The position numbers and the translations under genes are program-made. A model generated the notes under the pieces. The model had not been told where the DNA came from. It did no database searches and was given only the letters and a program-made list of their open reading frames with translations. This document shows positions 22,695 to 31,147 of a stretch of DNA of 64,000 bases, in pieces. Source of the DNA: Streptomyces lavendofoliae (lineage in GTDB: Bacteria > Actinomycetota > Actinomycetes > Streptomycetales > Streptomycetaceae); the NCBI RefSeq assembly GCF_014649735.1, contig NZ_BMTP01000020.1:1-64000 (forward strand), given 5' to 3'. Positions within the stretch are counted from its first letter, which is position 1; every line of letters begins with the position of its first letter.

Positions 22695-23039
22695 ATGGCC
22701 AACGCCGTGATCAGCCGCGCCCACAGCAAGCCCCGCGAAATCAAGCTGCACCAGCTGCCCGCCCCCATCGCGGACCAGCTCAACCAGCTCCTCGACCAGG
22801 CCGACCAGCACGCCGAACGCCGCGACCTCGCCGCCTACGCCCTGCTCCACGCCCAGGCCGTCACCCTCATCGGCATACGGCAGCCCACCCACGGCGAACT
22901 CGCCCGCTGCACCTGCCAGGCCTGCTACTGCGACACCGTCTTCGACGAGCACCAGGCCCGCTACTACCTCGACGGCAACGTCGAGTTCATCCAGTGCCCC
23001 GGCTGCGTCGACGACCACCTCATCCACGTCGACGACTAG
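22695..23039 (+). CDS. Zinc-ribbon protein, first gene of a long operon
   Basis: A 114-residue protein. A helical N-terminus (QLPAPIADQLNQLLDQADQH) is followed by CTCQACYCDTVFDE and QCPGCVDDHL, a Cys-rich probable zinc site. It is the first gene after palindrome B. The function is unknown. Confidence 0.65.
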   Translation: MANAVISRAHSKPREIKLHQLPAPIADQLNQLLDQADQHAERRDLAAYALLHAQAVTLIGIRQPTHGELARCTCQACYCDTVFDEHQARYYLDGNVEFIQCPGCVDDHLIHVDD

Positions 23040-23161
23040 CCCCCGAGCTCCCCGGCCCCGGGTCGAGCACCCGCGCGCACCACCAAGGCGCGGCCGCTCC
23101 CCAGGGCCGGGTGAAAACCCCTCCCCGCACCACCCCCGCACCGCCGAACCGGGAGACCGCC

Positions 23162-23611
23162 ATGCCCCACACCAAGCGCATCCACGAAATGGTCGCCATC
23201 CACATCCGCTGCAGCGGCCTGCACACCGGCCCCCAGTTCGCGGCCCCCGGTCCCCGTCCGTGCCTCGACCTGTGCGCCGCCTACTACCTCGTCGCCGAGG
23301 GCGGGCCCGTCCCGCTCGAGTTCTACAGCGACGAGACCGCCTCCATCCGCCTCATCGAGTGCAGCGCCGGCGCCATGCAGGCCATCCGCTCCCTGTCCGC
23401 CGCCCTCGACACCGAGCCGCCCGTCACCACCATCGCCCCCGGCGTCGACGTCCCGGACTACATCGAGCACGTCTCCCACTGGGCCGCCACCCCCGCCATC
23501 GGCGAGCAGCGGCCGCCCACCGAGTCCGAGGTCATCGGCCGCATCCTCCGCGCCACCCGGGCCGAGCCCAGCCTCCTCGCCTACCTCCCGACCCAGCGGC
23601 ACGCCGCCTGA
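23162..23611 (+). CDS. Protein of unknown function
   Basis: A 149-residue protein from ATG with a GGGAGACC site. The N-terminal half (IHEMVAIHIRCSGLHTG) looks like beta structure, and the C-terminus is helical. Not recognised. It shares the 22.6-kb operon. Confidence 0.55.
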   Translation: MPHTKRIHEMVAIHIRCSGLHTGPQFAAPGPRPCLDLCAAYYLVAEGGPVPLEFYSDETASIRLIECSAGAMQAIRSLSAALDTEPPVTTIAPGVDVPDYIEHVSHWAATPAIGEQRPPTESEVIGRILRATRAEPSLLAYLPTQRHAA

Positions 23612-23629
23612 CCCAGCAGGAGCCCCGCC

Positions 23630-23902
23630 ATGAGCGTCATGACCATCGCCGCCACCGCCCTCGACGACAACCACAACCCCGACCACGCCCGCGGCCGCGC
23701 CGACGCCTACGACGCCCTCCACGACGGCCACACCCCCCAGGCCCTCGCCGACCGCCTCGAGTGGATGGAAGACCCCCGCATCAGCGACTACCCCGCCGCC
23801 TACCTGTCCGGGTACCGCGCCCAGCTCCAGGACGCCGCTGCCTCCGCGTACGCCCTGCGCACCGCCGTCCTCGACCACGACGACTACTGGACCACCCGGT
23901 GA
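23630..23902 (+). CDS. Small acidic protein
   Basis: A 90-residue protein with an AGGAG site. It is rich in Asp, His and Tyr (DAYDALHDGHTPQALADRLE). It overlaps the next GTG by 4 bases. No known family. Confidence 0.55.
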   Translation: MSVMTIAATALDDNHNPDHARGRADAYDALHDGHTPQALADRLEWMEDPRISDYPAAYLSGYRAQLQDAAASAYALRTAVLDHDDYWTTR

Positions 23903-24252
23903 ACGCCCGCGAGGCGATCCGCCGATACGTGAACCTGCTGGCCGACTCCTGGACACCGCGCGAGAAAACCGACGAGCGCGTTGAGCAGGTGTACGCCGCA
24001 GTACGGAGCGAGGTCCTGCACGACTTGGCGGCCGACGCTGATGATCACGACGGGCACATCACCGCCCAGGAACTCCGCCGCATGGCCGACGCCGCCTCGC
24101 CGAACCGGAAGTGCGGCCAGACCAAGTCCATCAGCGGAGCCGACTACCCGCCGTGCGCGCTGGCCGCTGACCACCAGGCCGCCTACTGCCGCAGTGCCGA
24201 CGGGCAAACGCTCTTCCTCGCGGCCAGGCGCTCGCTCCACGCCGCCTCGTGA
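23899..24252 (+). CDS. Protein of unknown function with two Cys motifs
   Basis: A 117-residue protein from GTG. The N-terminal half is helical (VNAREAIRRYVNLLADSW), and the C-terminal half has KCGQTKSISGADYPPCALA and AAYCRSADG, which could hold zinc. It overlaps both neighbours by 4 bases. Confidence 0.6.
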   Translation: MNAREAIRRYVNLLADSWTPREKTDERVEQVYAAVRSEVLHDLAADADDHDGHITAQELRRMADAASPNRKCGQTKSISGADYPPCALAADHQAAYCRSADGQTLFLAARRSLHAAS

Positions 24253-24368
24253 CCTGGCCGGCCTGGATCGCCGCCGCCTCCGGCCTCATCACCGCCGTGC
24301 TGATCCTCCGCGACCAGCACGGCACCCACACCACCCAGCAGGACCCTCCGGACGGAGAACCGCCGTGA
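24249..24368 (+). CDS. 39-residue membrane micro-protein
   Basis: A short frame from GTG overlapping both neighbours (GTGA at each end). VTWPAWIAAASGLITAVLIL is one hydrophobic helix, followed by a short polar tail. The tight coupling supports that it is a real gene. Confidence 0.5.
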   Translation: MTWPAWIAAASGLITAVLILRDQHGTHTTQQDPPDGEPP

Positions 24369-24955
24369 GCACCAACACCCGCACCCGCAAGCGCACCCCC
24401 AAGAAGCCCCGCCCCACCGCCTGGAAGGGCCCCCAGCTCACCCTCGTCGACCTCCGCCGGCCCCTCCCCGCACGCCGGACCCGCGCCGTCGGGTCCGCCA
24501 CCCCCGCCCAGCTCGCCGAAGGCCACGCCGCCCTCGCCGCCGCCTGGTGCCGCCTCCTCATACCCGCCCTCGCCTGGCACGCCCTCCCCGGCACCGGCGC
24601 CGCCGCCCGCATCGGCGACACCCTCCTCGTCCACCACGGCGGCCACACCTACTCCTTCACCGCCTGGACCCCCTGCCCCATGGGCGCCCACCACGCACAG
24701 CCGGTCACCAGCCCCGCCACCCTCCACACCGCCCGCCTCGCCGCCGCCGACTGCACCACCCCCCACACGGGCCCCGACGCCGCCGAAGCCCTCACCCGCG
24801 GCGTCCAGCCCCCGCCCGCGCCCGAACCCCCGGCCGTCACCAACCTCGCCCAGGCCTTCCGCCACGACGCCGAGCGCACCCAGGAACTCAACGTCGCCGA
24901 CCTGCGCGCGGCTGCCGCCGACACCGAACAGCCCAAGGAGCACCCCGTTGACTGA
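24365..24955 (+). CDS. Protein of unknown function, basic N-terminus
   Basis: A 196-residue protein from GTG. The first 20 residues are very basic (TRTRKRTPKKPRPTAWKG), the centre is Ala/His-rich (GDTLLVHHGGHTYSFTAW), and the tail is acidic. The basic start may contact nucleic acid. It overlaps both neighbouring genes. Confidence 0.55.
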   Translation: MSTNTRTRKRTPKKPRPTAWKGPQLTLVDLRRPLPARRTRAVGSATPAQLAEGHAALAAAWCRLLIPALAWHALPGTGAAARIGDTLLVHHGGHTYSFTAWTPCPMGAHHAQPVTSPATLHTARLAAADCTTPHTGPDAAEALTRGVQPPPAPEPPAVTNLAQAFRHDAERTQELNVADLRAAAADTEQPKEHPVD

Positions 24956-25319
24956 CATCCCCGAACCCACCGTCGTGCCAGTTCGGTACCTGGTCAGCTG
25001 CCTCCCCGAGGGTCACGACGACCGATGGCTCTTCAGCATCCAGGTGGAGTACCGCGGCAACGGACTCTGGGCCGTCAAGCTGCGCAGCCAGACCCTCGGC
25101 GCCGACGGCACCTGGTCGTTCGGCCTCCGCTGGATCGAAAGTAACCGGGAACCGGACCCCAGCGAGGTCGACGCCTACGACAAGGCCCAGGCGGCATGGC
25201 TGGCCGAGCACCGCTTCGACCACGACACCGCCCTCCGCCTCGCCCGCGAGCACGCCCCCCGCCTCCGGTACCGCGGATACACCGTCGCCGACGCCCTCCG
25301 CGAGACCAGCCGTGGCTGA
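24948..25319 (+). CDS. Protein of unknown function
   Basis: A 123-residue protein starting at TTG inside the previous gene, after AAGGAGCACC. RYLVSCLPEGHDDRWLFSIQ and WSFGLRWIES look like a small beta-rich domain with an acidic helical end. Not recognised. Confidence 0.55.
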   Translation: MTDIPEPTVVPVRYLVSCLPEGHDDRWLFSIQVEYRGNGLWAVKLRSQTLGADGTWSFGLRWIESNREPDPSEVDAYDKAQAAWLAEHRFDHDTALRLAREHAPRLRYRGYTVADALRETSRG

Positions 25320-25650
25320 CCACGCCTACATCCAGCGGCTCTCCGCCGAGCTCGACGCCCTCATCTCCGAGTTCCGCATCCCCTGCCTCACCCCGCCATA
25401 CCAGCGCCTCACCGACCTCCGCGTCGTCCGACGAGACGACGGCCACGGCGACGGGTGGGCCGTCCTCGACCACGACAACCACGCCTGGACCGGCACCGCC
25501 TGGCAGCCCCTGGCCGCACTCTCAGCCTCCGACACCTACCACTACGACCGCGACACCGCACTCAACGAGGCATTCCGCATCGCTCCGCTCCACCCCCAGC
25601 CGGCCAAGACCCCCACCGGCTACGCCCACCCCCTCACCCAGGAGCACTGA
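25312..25650 (+). CDS. Protein of unknown function, related in layout to the preceding gene
   Basis: A 112-residue protein from GTG overlapping the previous stop. GWAVLDHDNHAWTGTAWQPL and YHYDRDTALNEAFRIAP recall the HRFDHDTALRLAREHAP of the upstream protein, so the two may be diverged duplicates. The function is unknown. Confidence 0.55.
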   Translation: MADHAYIQRLSAELDALISEFRIPCLTPPYQRLTDLRVVRRDDGHGDGWAVLDHDNHAWTGTAWQPLAALSASDTYHYDRDTALNEAFRIAPLHPQPAKTPTGYAHPLTQEH

Positions 25651-25652
25651 CC

Positions 25653-26651
25653 ATGGCCGACACCACCACCATCGAATGGACCCGCAACGACGACGGCACC
25701 CCCGGCCGCACCTGGAACCCTGCGACCGGCTGTAGCAAGATCAGCGCCGGGTGCGACAACTGCTATGCGGAGACCATCGCCGAACGGTTCCGCGGCCACG
25801 CCGCCTTCCCCAAGGGCTTCGACATCCACGTCCGCGCCGAGAAGGTCAACGACCCCCTCACCTGGCGCAAGCCCACCCGCGTCTTCGTCAACAGCATGTC
25901 CGACCTCTTCCACGCCGACATCGACCAGGCATGGATCGCCGACATCTTCGCCGTCATGGCCGCCGCCAGGAAGCACACCTTCCAGCTCCTCACTAAGCGC
26001 CACGCCCGCATGCGGCACCTCCTCAACGACCCCGCCTTCACCGCCCAGGTCCGCACCCGCGCCCTTGGCAAGGGCCTCCCGGCCGACGCCTGGCAGTGGC
26101 CCCTCCCGAACCTGTGGCTCGGCGTCAGCGTCGAGAACCAGCAGTGGGCCGACATCCGCATCCCCGCCCTCCTCCGCACCCCCGCCGCCGTACGGTTCCT
26201 CTCCTGCGAACCCCTCCTGGGGCCTGTGAACCTCACGCGTCTTCCGTACCGCGGCGACGTCGACTACGTCATCGACGCGCTCGCCGGGCGGTACGGCATC
26301 CGGGAACCGCGTGAAGCCTTCCGCTTCGGCATGGCCGGCTTGGGAACCATCGACTGGGTCATCGCCGGTGGCGAGTCCGGACGCCGGGCCCGCGCCATGC
26401 ACCCCGACTGGGCCCGTAGCCTCCGCGACCAGTGCGCCCAGGCCAACGTCCCCTTCTTCTTCAAGCAATGGGGAGAGTGGGCACCCACCGGCTACCTCGT
26501 CATCGGCGGCACGGCGCGCGGCGCCTACCTGATCGGCGACCCCGTGGACGACCTCGGCCACCGCGTCGAGATGGAGCGCGTCGGCAAGAAGACCGCCGGC
26601 CGCGACCTCGACGGCCGCACCCACGACCAGTTCCCGGCGGTGACCCGATGA
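25653..26651 (+). CDS. Phage Gp37/Gp68 family (DUF5131) protein
   Basis: A 332-residue protein. IEWTRNDDGTPGRTWNPATG, CSKISAGCDNCYAE (C-x6-C-x2-C), VFVNSMSDLFH, LLTKRHARM, NLWLGVSVENQ and VIAGGESGRRARAM are the successive signatures of DUF5131. The Cys triad and fold recall radical-SAM proteins. The family is common in actinophages and other phages; its substrate is not established. Length is normal. It overlaps the RusA-type gene by 4 bases. Confidence 0.88.
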   Translation: MADTTTIEWTRNDDGTPGRTWNPATGCSKISAGCDNCYAETIAERFRGHAAFPKGFDIHVRAEKVNDPLTWRKPTRVFVNSMSDLFHADIDQAWIADIFAVMAAARKHTFQLLTKRHARMRHLLNDPAFTAQVRTRALGKGLPADAWQWPLPNLWLGVSVENQQWADIRIPALLRTPAAVRFLSCEPLLGPVNLTRLPYRGDVDYVIDALAGRYGIREPREAFRFGMAGLGTIDWVIAGGESGRRARAMHPDWARSLRDQCAQANVPFFFKQWGEWAPTGYLVIGGTARGAYLIGDPVDDLGHRVEMERVGKKTAGRDLDGRTHDQFPAVTR

Positions 26652-27193
26652 CCGTCACCGCCCCCGACTCGATGCTTCCCGACACCTGGGACCCGGTCGC
26701 CGTCATCACCGTATACGGCACCCCCGCCGGGCAAGGCCAGGTCAGCTTTAACGGACGCGGCCGCGGAGCCCGCCACACCAACGAGAAGTGGCTCAAGCCC
26801 TGGCGCGCCGCCATCATCCAGGCCACCCGCGACCGCACCGGCTGCCACGGCTACACCGACTGGGACGGCATCTGCCTCACCTGCCGCGTCCCCAAGCCGC
26901 AGCACGGCCTCTACGCCAACACCCCGGTCCGCGTCGAACTCACCGTCACCGTCGACAAGCCCAAGTCGAACCCCAAGCGCAAGCGGACCTGGCCCATCAC
27001 CCAGTCCAGCACCGACATCGACCACCACGCCCGCGCCTGCCTCGACTCCCTCTCCAAGGCCGGCGTCATCAAGGACGACTCCCAGGTCACCGAGCTACTC
27101 GCCCGCAAGGTCTACCCCGGCGAACACCCCGAAGCCCTCGACCAGCCCGGCGCCGTCATCCGCCTCTACACCCTCACCGGAGCCCTGTCATGA
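26648..27193 (+). CDS. RusA-type Holliday junction resolvase
   Basis: A 181-residue protein with the RusA pattern: ITVYGTPAGQGQ near the start, a basic KPKSNPKRKR segment, then STDIDHHARACLDSLSKAGV and IKDDSQVTEL. Asp residues near 123/125, 133 and 143/144 match the catalytic aspartates. RusA cuts four-way DNA junctions and resolves recombination intermediates in phages. It completes a set with the Rad52-type annealase and SSB. Confidence 0.85.
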   Translation: MTVTAPDSMLPDTWDPVAVITVYGTPAGQGQVSFNGRGRGARHTNEKWLKPWRAAIIQATRDRTGCHGYTDWDGICLTCRVPKPQHGLYANTPVRVELTVTVDKPKSNPKRKRTWPITQSSTDIDHHARACLDSLSKAGVIKDDSQVTELLARKVYPGEHPEALDQPGAVIRLYTLTGALS

Positions 27194-27936
27194 CCCTCAA
27201 CGCGCCGTCCTTCGAGAAGCGCCGTACGCGGCCTGCCGACACCCCCGAGAACCGGATCCTCACCGCGGTCCGCCTGGAGCCGGAGTCGTCCGACTGGCGT
27301 GCCCGCAGCGGGTGCAGGGGCATCGACACCGACATGTTCTTCCCCGTCGGCTCCGGCGCCGAGGTGCAGGCTCAGACCCGGTACGCCAAGAAGGTGTGCG
27401 GCCAGTGCCCCGTGCTGAAGAAGTGCCGTAGCTGGGCGCTCGACAGCGGGCAGGAGGGCGGCATCTTCGGCGGGATGACGGAGCGGGAACGGAAGCGGGT
27501 GCTGCGGGCCCGGACCGGGCTGAAGGGCACGCCCATTTCCGCGTCGCTGATGGAGATGGCGCAGGCATTGAAGGTCGCCGACGAGTGGGGGCCGCAGCTG
27601 CGGCAGTGGCTGGCGGACGGCGTGATGCTGGAGCAGATGGCGAAGCGGATGGCCGGCGAGGACCTCCAGACGCCCCGGAAGGACGGGATCCCGCGTATCC
27701 GGGTGGTGCGGCTGGCGTTCCACGTGCTGGGCGTGGAGCTCCCGACCGGGTATGCCGGGTTGTCGTCGCCGCCGCGCACGACGCCGGCGCTGGACAAGGT
27801 GCGGGCGAACTGGCCGCTGGTGACCGAGATGCGCAAGCAGGGGCGCGGGCTGCGGCCGATCGCGGCGAAGCTCGGCGTGAACCCCGACGTCGTGCGCCAG
27901 GCACTGAAGGACCAGGCCGTGGAGGTGGCGGCATGA
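27190..27936 (+). CDS. WhiB family regulator with C-terminal HTH extension
   Basis: A 248-residue protein. The Wbl core is canonical: C42, C70, C73, C79 and GIFGG at 91-95, followed by the basic RERKRVLRAR. These proteins carry a 4Fe-4S cluster and contact the primary sigma factor. The C-terminal 140 residues are extra and end in a helix-turn-helix-like segment (LRPIAAKLGVNPDVVRQALK). Host Wbl proteins are usually near 100 residues. It overlaps both neighbours (ATGA). Confidence 0.85.
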   Translation: MTLNAPSFEKRRTRPADTPENRILTAVRLEPESSDWRARSGCRGIDTDMFFPVGSGAEVQAQTRYAKKVCGQCPVLKKCRSWALDSGQEGGIFGGMTERERKRVLRARTGLKGTPISASLMEMAQALKVADEWGPQLRQWLADGVMLEQMAKRMAGEDLQTPRKDGIPRIRVVRLAFHVLGVELPTGYAGLSSPPRTTPALDKVRANWPLVTEMRKQGRGLRPIAAKLGVNPDVVRQALKDQAVEVAA

Positions 27937-28856
27937 GCAGGCCGATTCCGCCTCACGGGCACGCGAACCGCTACGCCTACGGCTGCCGCTGCGCGCCGTG
28001 TACCAGGGCGGCCTCACGCGCGGACACGGAACGGCGGCTGGATCGGCTGGCCGGACGAAGCCGCAGTGTTCCCGCCGGGGCCTGCACCGCGCATGTGCGA
28101 CGGCTTCTGGAGGGCGGCTTGTCGGCTAGCCAGATTGCACGGGAGGCCGGCGTGGAGACCTCCACGATCCGGCGCCTGCTGGCCGGGCAGAAGACGATCC
28201 GTCGGACGACCACGGAGAAGCTCCTTGGTGTCTCCTTGGACGTACGGCCGTCCGTAGGGGACGTGCCCGCCTTGGGGGCGACTCGACGGGTTCGCGCCTT
28301 GTACGCCCTCGGACACTTCAACTGGGAGATCGCCGAGGCAGCCGGAATTTCACGGGACGCTGTGTGTGCCCTGGCCCAGGGATCGTGGCCCACCCTCAAG
28401 GTCGCGGCGGACGACGGCGTGCGAAGGGCGTACGACCAGTTGTCGATGCTGACCGGCGGGTCATGGAAGACGCGGCGGCTGGCCGAGCGGCGAGGATGGG
28501 TTCCTCCTCTGGCATGGGACGACGACAGCATCGACGACGCGAATGCGGTGCCGTTGACCGATGCGCTGGCCCCGCCCCCCACCGCCGGCGATGACGTCGT
28601 CGCCCGGTTCCTGATGGGCGAATCCGTTGTCCTCGACCGGAATGGTCGACGCGAGGCCCTGCAGCACCTCATGGAGTGGACCACGCTGACGCCCGAGGAG
28701 ATCGGTGAGCGTCTGGAGATGGAGCCGGACTCCGTCAGCCGGGCGTGGGAGCGGATCAAGCGGAGGGCCCGGCTGGAAGGTGGGCGGGTGCCCTGGCGTC
28801 GGGTGTACATCCCCCAGCAGGACTACAAGCGAGACGAGATGGAGAAGGTGGCCTGA
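27933..28856 (+). CDS. HTH protein of the AWDDD-IDD family, copy 3
   Basis: A 307-residue distant paralogue of the genes at 10680 and 11540. It shares the N-terminal YGCRCAPC motif, an HTH ([23 protein letters not shown]), a second HTH ([19 protein letters not shown]) and [13 protein letters not shown]. Its C-terminus adds a sigma-region-4-like or HTH segment ([20 protein letters not shown]). It is probably a multi-HTH DNA-binding protein and is encoded directly after the WhiB gene and before SSB. Confidence 0.7.
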   Translation: MSRPIPPHGHANRYAYGCRCAPCTRAASRADTERRLDRLAGRSRSVPAGACTAHVRRLLEGGLSASQIAREAGVETSTIRRLLAGQKTIRRTTTEKLLGVSLDVRPSVGDVPALGATRRVRALYALGHFNWEIAEAAGISRDAVCALAQGSWPTLKVAADDGVRRAYDQLSMLTGGSWKTRRLAERRGWVPPLAWDDDSIDDANAVPLTDALAPPPTAGDDVVARFLMGESVVLDRNGRREALQHLMEWTTLTPEEIGERLEMEPDSVSRAWERIKRRARLEGGRVPWRRVYIPQQDYKRDEMEKVA

Positions 28857-28857
28857 C

Positions 28858-29394
28858 ATGGCTGGAGAGTGCGTGATCACCGTGGTCGGCAACCTGGTGG
28901 ACGAGCCGGAGTTGCGGTTCACGCCGGGCGGGGTGGCGGTGGCGAAGTTCCGGGTGGCGTCGACGCCGCGCACGTTCAACAAGCAGACCAGCGCCTGGGA
29001 GGACGACAAGGACGGCAGTCTGTTCCTGTCGTGCTCGGTGTGGCGGCAGGCGGCTGAGCACGTGGCCGAGTCGCTGCAGAAGGGGATGCGGGTCATTGTG
29101 CAGGGCCGGTTGAAGCAGCGGTCGTACGAAGACCGGGAGGGGGTGAAACGCACGGTGTTCGAGCTGGAGGTGGAGGAGGTCGGGCCGAGTCTGCGAAGCG
29201 CGACGGCGAAGGTGACGAAGGTGTCGGGTGGCCGGCGGGATGCGGTGCAGGAGGCGCGGCAGGCGCAGTCGGCGGAGTCGGTGCGGGATCCGTGGGATGC
29301 GTCGACGCCGGGTACGCGCGGCGGCCAGCCGCCCGGGCAGGGTGGTGGGCAGGCCGGCGGGAGCGGGTGGGGGGATCAACAGCCGCCGTTTTGA
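28858..29394 (+). CDS. ssb: Single-stranded DNA-binding protein
   Basis: A 178-residue SSB. The OB-fold part has [52 protein letters not shown] and [16 protein letters not shown], all standard for the family. The C-terminal tail is Gly/Gln-rich and ends WGDQQPPF, keeping the PF end but not the usual acidic DDDIPF, so contacts with host SSB partners may differ. It is the last gene of the 22.6-kb operon. Confidence 0.92.
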   Translation: MAGECVITVVGNLVDEPELRFTPGGVAVAKFRVASTPRTFNKQTSAWEDDKDGSLFLSCSVWRQAAEHVAESLQKGMRVIVQGRLKQRSYEDREGVKRTVFELEVEEVGPSLRSATAKVTKVSGGRRDAVQEARQAQSAESVRDPWDASTPGTRGGQPPGQGGGQAGGSGWGDQQPPF

Positions 29395-29466
29395 TGGTGG
29401 TGCTGGTGCAGAGGGTCCGGTCCTTGGGTGGGGGTCGGGCCCTTTGTCGTGGGCGGGAAAACAGGA

Positions 29467-29494
29467 ATAACCTATTGCTTTAGCAATAGGTTAT
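29467..29494. promoter_or_regulatory. 28-bp palindromic promoter/operator, site C
   Basis: The most symmetric copy: arms ATAACCTATTGCT and AGCAATAGGTTAT separated by two T. TTGCTT (29475-29480) and CATGCT (29499-29504) are 18 bases apart, reading toward 29553. The downstream 20 bases match site B. Confidence 0.85.
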
Positions 29495-29552
29495 GTGTCA
29501 TGCTGGCAGGGCCGACAACGCAGGGCACAAGCCCGCAGAAGGGGACACCACG

Positions 29553-29735
29553 ATGGCCAACATCACCCCCGACCAGGTCCTCGCCGTCATCAACCTCATC
29601 GCCCACGACGACGACCTCTACGACCGGTTCATCAACGCCACTGACCAGCTCAACACCCCCCGCGCACACGACGGGCACGCCCCCGAGGCCCTCACCGTCG
29701 AGCAGCTCGCCGCGGACATCGCCTCCGCCGCCTGA
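29553..29735 (+). CDS. 60-residue protein directly after palindrome C
   Basis: An acidic helical micro-protein (MANITPDQVLAVINLIAHDD) with a GAAGGGGAC site. As the first product from palindrome C it would be strongly expressed. It is followed by four consecutive hairpins. No family is known. Confidence 0.6.
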   Translation: MANITPDQVLAVINLIAHDDDLYDRFINATDQLNTPRAHDGHAPEALTVEQLAADIASAA

Positions 29736-29746
29736 CCCACCAGCCC

Positions 29747-29937
29747 GGGTCCCCGCCGCCCCCTTGCCGGGGACCCGCAGCCGTCCCGCCGCGACACCCC
29801 CCTCCTCGCCCGGGACGGCACCCAGGGCCGCGCCCCGCCCCCATCCCCCTGCCCGGGGCGCGGCCCGCACCTTCCCCCCCACCCACAGACGGGCCGCCTG
29901 CCCAGAACCACCGGTTTCGCAGCCGGGCAGGCGGCCC
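29747..29937 (+). ncRNA. Array of four consecutive stem-loops
   Basis: Four perfect stems follow each other in a non-coding gap: 29747-29776 (9 bp, GGGTCCCCG), 29780-29819 (9 bp, GCCGTCCCG), 29825-29866 (12 bp, GGGCCGCGCCCC) and 29891-29937 (13 bp, GGGCCGCCTGCCC). Loops are 12 to 22 bases, and the second and third are C-rich. The array may be a structured RNA element, a multi-step terminator or a DNA structure. Confidence 0.5.
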
Positions 29938-29972
29938 ACCCCCCTTTCCGCGCGCTCCACGAAGGACCGTCC

Positions 29973-30365
29973 ATGACCACCATCACCCGCAACCGCGACA
30001 TCCCCGCCCCGTATGGCTGCCGCTGGTGCGGCGACGAGAAGCGCCGCCACGGCAAGCAGTGGGTGCCCACCATCGGTCTGCACTCGTGGCACGAGCCGAC
30101 ACAGGAGCAGATCAAGGAACGCATGTGGTGTCGCCGGAGTATCCGCCTGAGCCTGGCGCCGACGCAGTACCACGCCACCACCGCCTGGGCGGCCGACCAC
30201 ACCGGCGAGAGCGCCGACCCGTATTGCGCGGACTGCAAGACGGACGGGTGCCGTCCGTGGCAGCGGATCCAGGACCGACTCAACCATCAGCGCTGGGGGC
30301 TTCCCAGGGTGCCGCGCGGCGGGCAGCCGGGCGGATGGGGCGGCTATGAGGCCGAGCCGTTCTGA
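29973..30365 (+). CDS. Zinc-binding protein of unknown function
   Basis: A 130-residue protein starting MTTITRNRDIPAPYGCRWCG. CRWCGDEKRRHGKQW, MWCRRS and YCADCKTDGC give three Cys pairs with His, typical of small zinc-ribbon proteins in Streptomyces elements. The function is unknown. The end overlaps the next ATG by 20 bases. Confidence 0.65.
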   Translation: MTTITRNRDIPAPYGCRWCGDEKRRHGKQWVPTIGLHSWHEPTQEQIKERMWCRRSIRLSLAPTQYHATTAWAADHTGESADPYCADCKTDGCRPWQRIQDRLNHQRWGLPRVPRGGQPGGWGGYEAEPF

Positions 30366-30625
30366 CCAGCGGGACCCATCCCCGTACGAGCTACGCCGCC
30401 AGCTGCAGACGCCCACCGACCACTACCAGGGCCTCCGGCCCGGCGACACGGTGACCGTCCACCTCAGCGCCGGCGACCAAGCCCTCCTCGCCACCGCCCC
30501 CCACCCTGACCGGCACCGTCCGGTCCACGTGCGCGTACGGCGCGCTCATCTCCTGCCCCCACGCCGGCGGGACGTTCGACCTGTACGTCCGCCACCGCGA
30601 CCCCCACGGCCACTGGCACCGCTGA
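30346..30625 (+). pseudogene. Frameshifted small gene (+1 base in a C-run)
   Basis: From ATG 30346 the frame reads MRPSRSDQRDPSPYELRRQL and GDTVTVHLSAGDQALLATAP, then loses sense at a run of six C near 30494. In the next frame a good ending appears: LTGTVRSTCAYGALISCPHA, GTFDLYVRHRDPHGHWHR and a stop at 30625. Removing one C would join the two parts into about 92 residues. Either the gene is broken, or the base call is wrong, or slippage is used. Confidence 0.6.
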
Positions 30626-30649
30626 ACCGCCCGCGAGAGAAGGCCCCGC

Positions 30650-31144
30650 ATGACCTACACCCCCGCCGACGCCCAGGCCGACACCATGGGCGTTTGGGAC
30701 CGCCGACAGACCCAGTACAACCGGCCCCGCATACCGGTCCAGTGGACGCAGACCACCGCTGCCGACGGCACGCCCCTGATCTCCGGCCGGCTCATCAGCC
30801 CGGGCGCCGCCGACGCGCTGCTCCGGTTCGTCCGCGAAGGCACGCTCACCCTCGCCTACCACGCTGGGGCGTGCCAGCAGCCGACGTTCGACACCACCGT
30901 CACGGGCCGCACGGTGTGCGCGTGGCGGACCGGCGGGGTGTGGGTGGAGCTGTGGCACCCCGACACGGCGCCGAAGCCTGCCCGGCCCACTGCCCCCTCC
31001 CCGTCCCCCGCGACGGTGCCCCAGGCCGCCCCGGGGATCGCTCCGGCGCCGGTGTCCCGGCTCGCCGCCCTGCTCCGCACCCGCGCCGGCGACCGCCTCC
31101 CCACCCGACGCACCCGCAAGCCCGCCCTCACCAAGGAGAACTGA
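30650..31144 (+). CDS. Protein of unknown function
   Basis: A 164-residue protein with a GAGAGAAGG site. LISGRLISPGAADALLRFVREGTL-like and VCAWRTGGVWVELWHPD segments suggest a small alpha/beta domain, with a long Pro-rich then basic tail (RLPTRRTRKPALTK). Not recognised. Confidence 0.6.
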   Translation: MTYTPADAQADTMGVWDRRQTQYNRPRIPVQWTQTTAADGTPLISGRLISPGAADALLRFVREGTLTLAYHAGACQQPTFDTTVTGRTVCAWRTGGVWVELWHPDTAPKPARPTAPSPSPATVPQAAPGIAPAPVSRLAALLRTRAGDRLPTRRTRKPALTKEN

Positions 31145-31147
31145 CCC

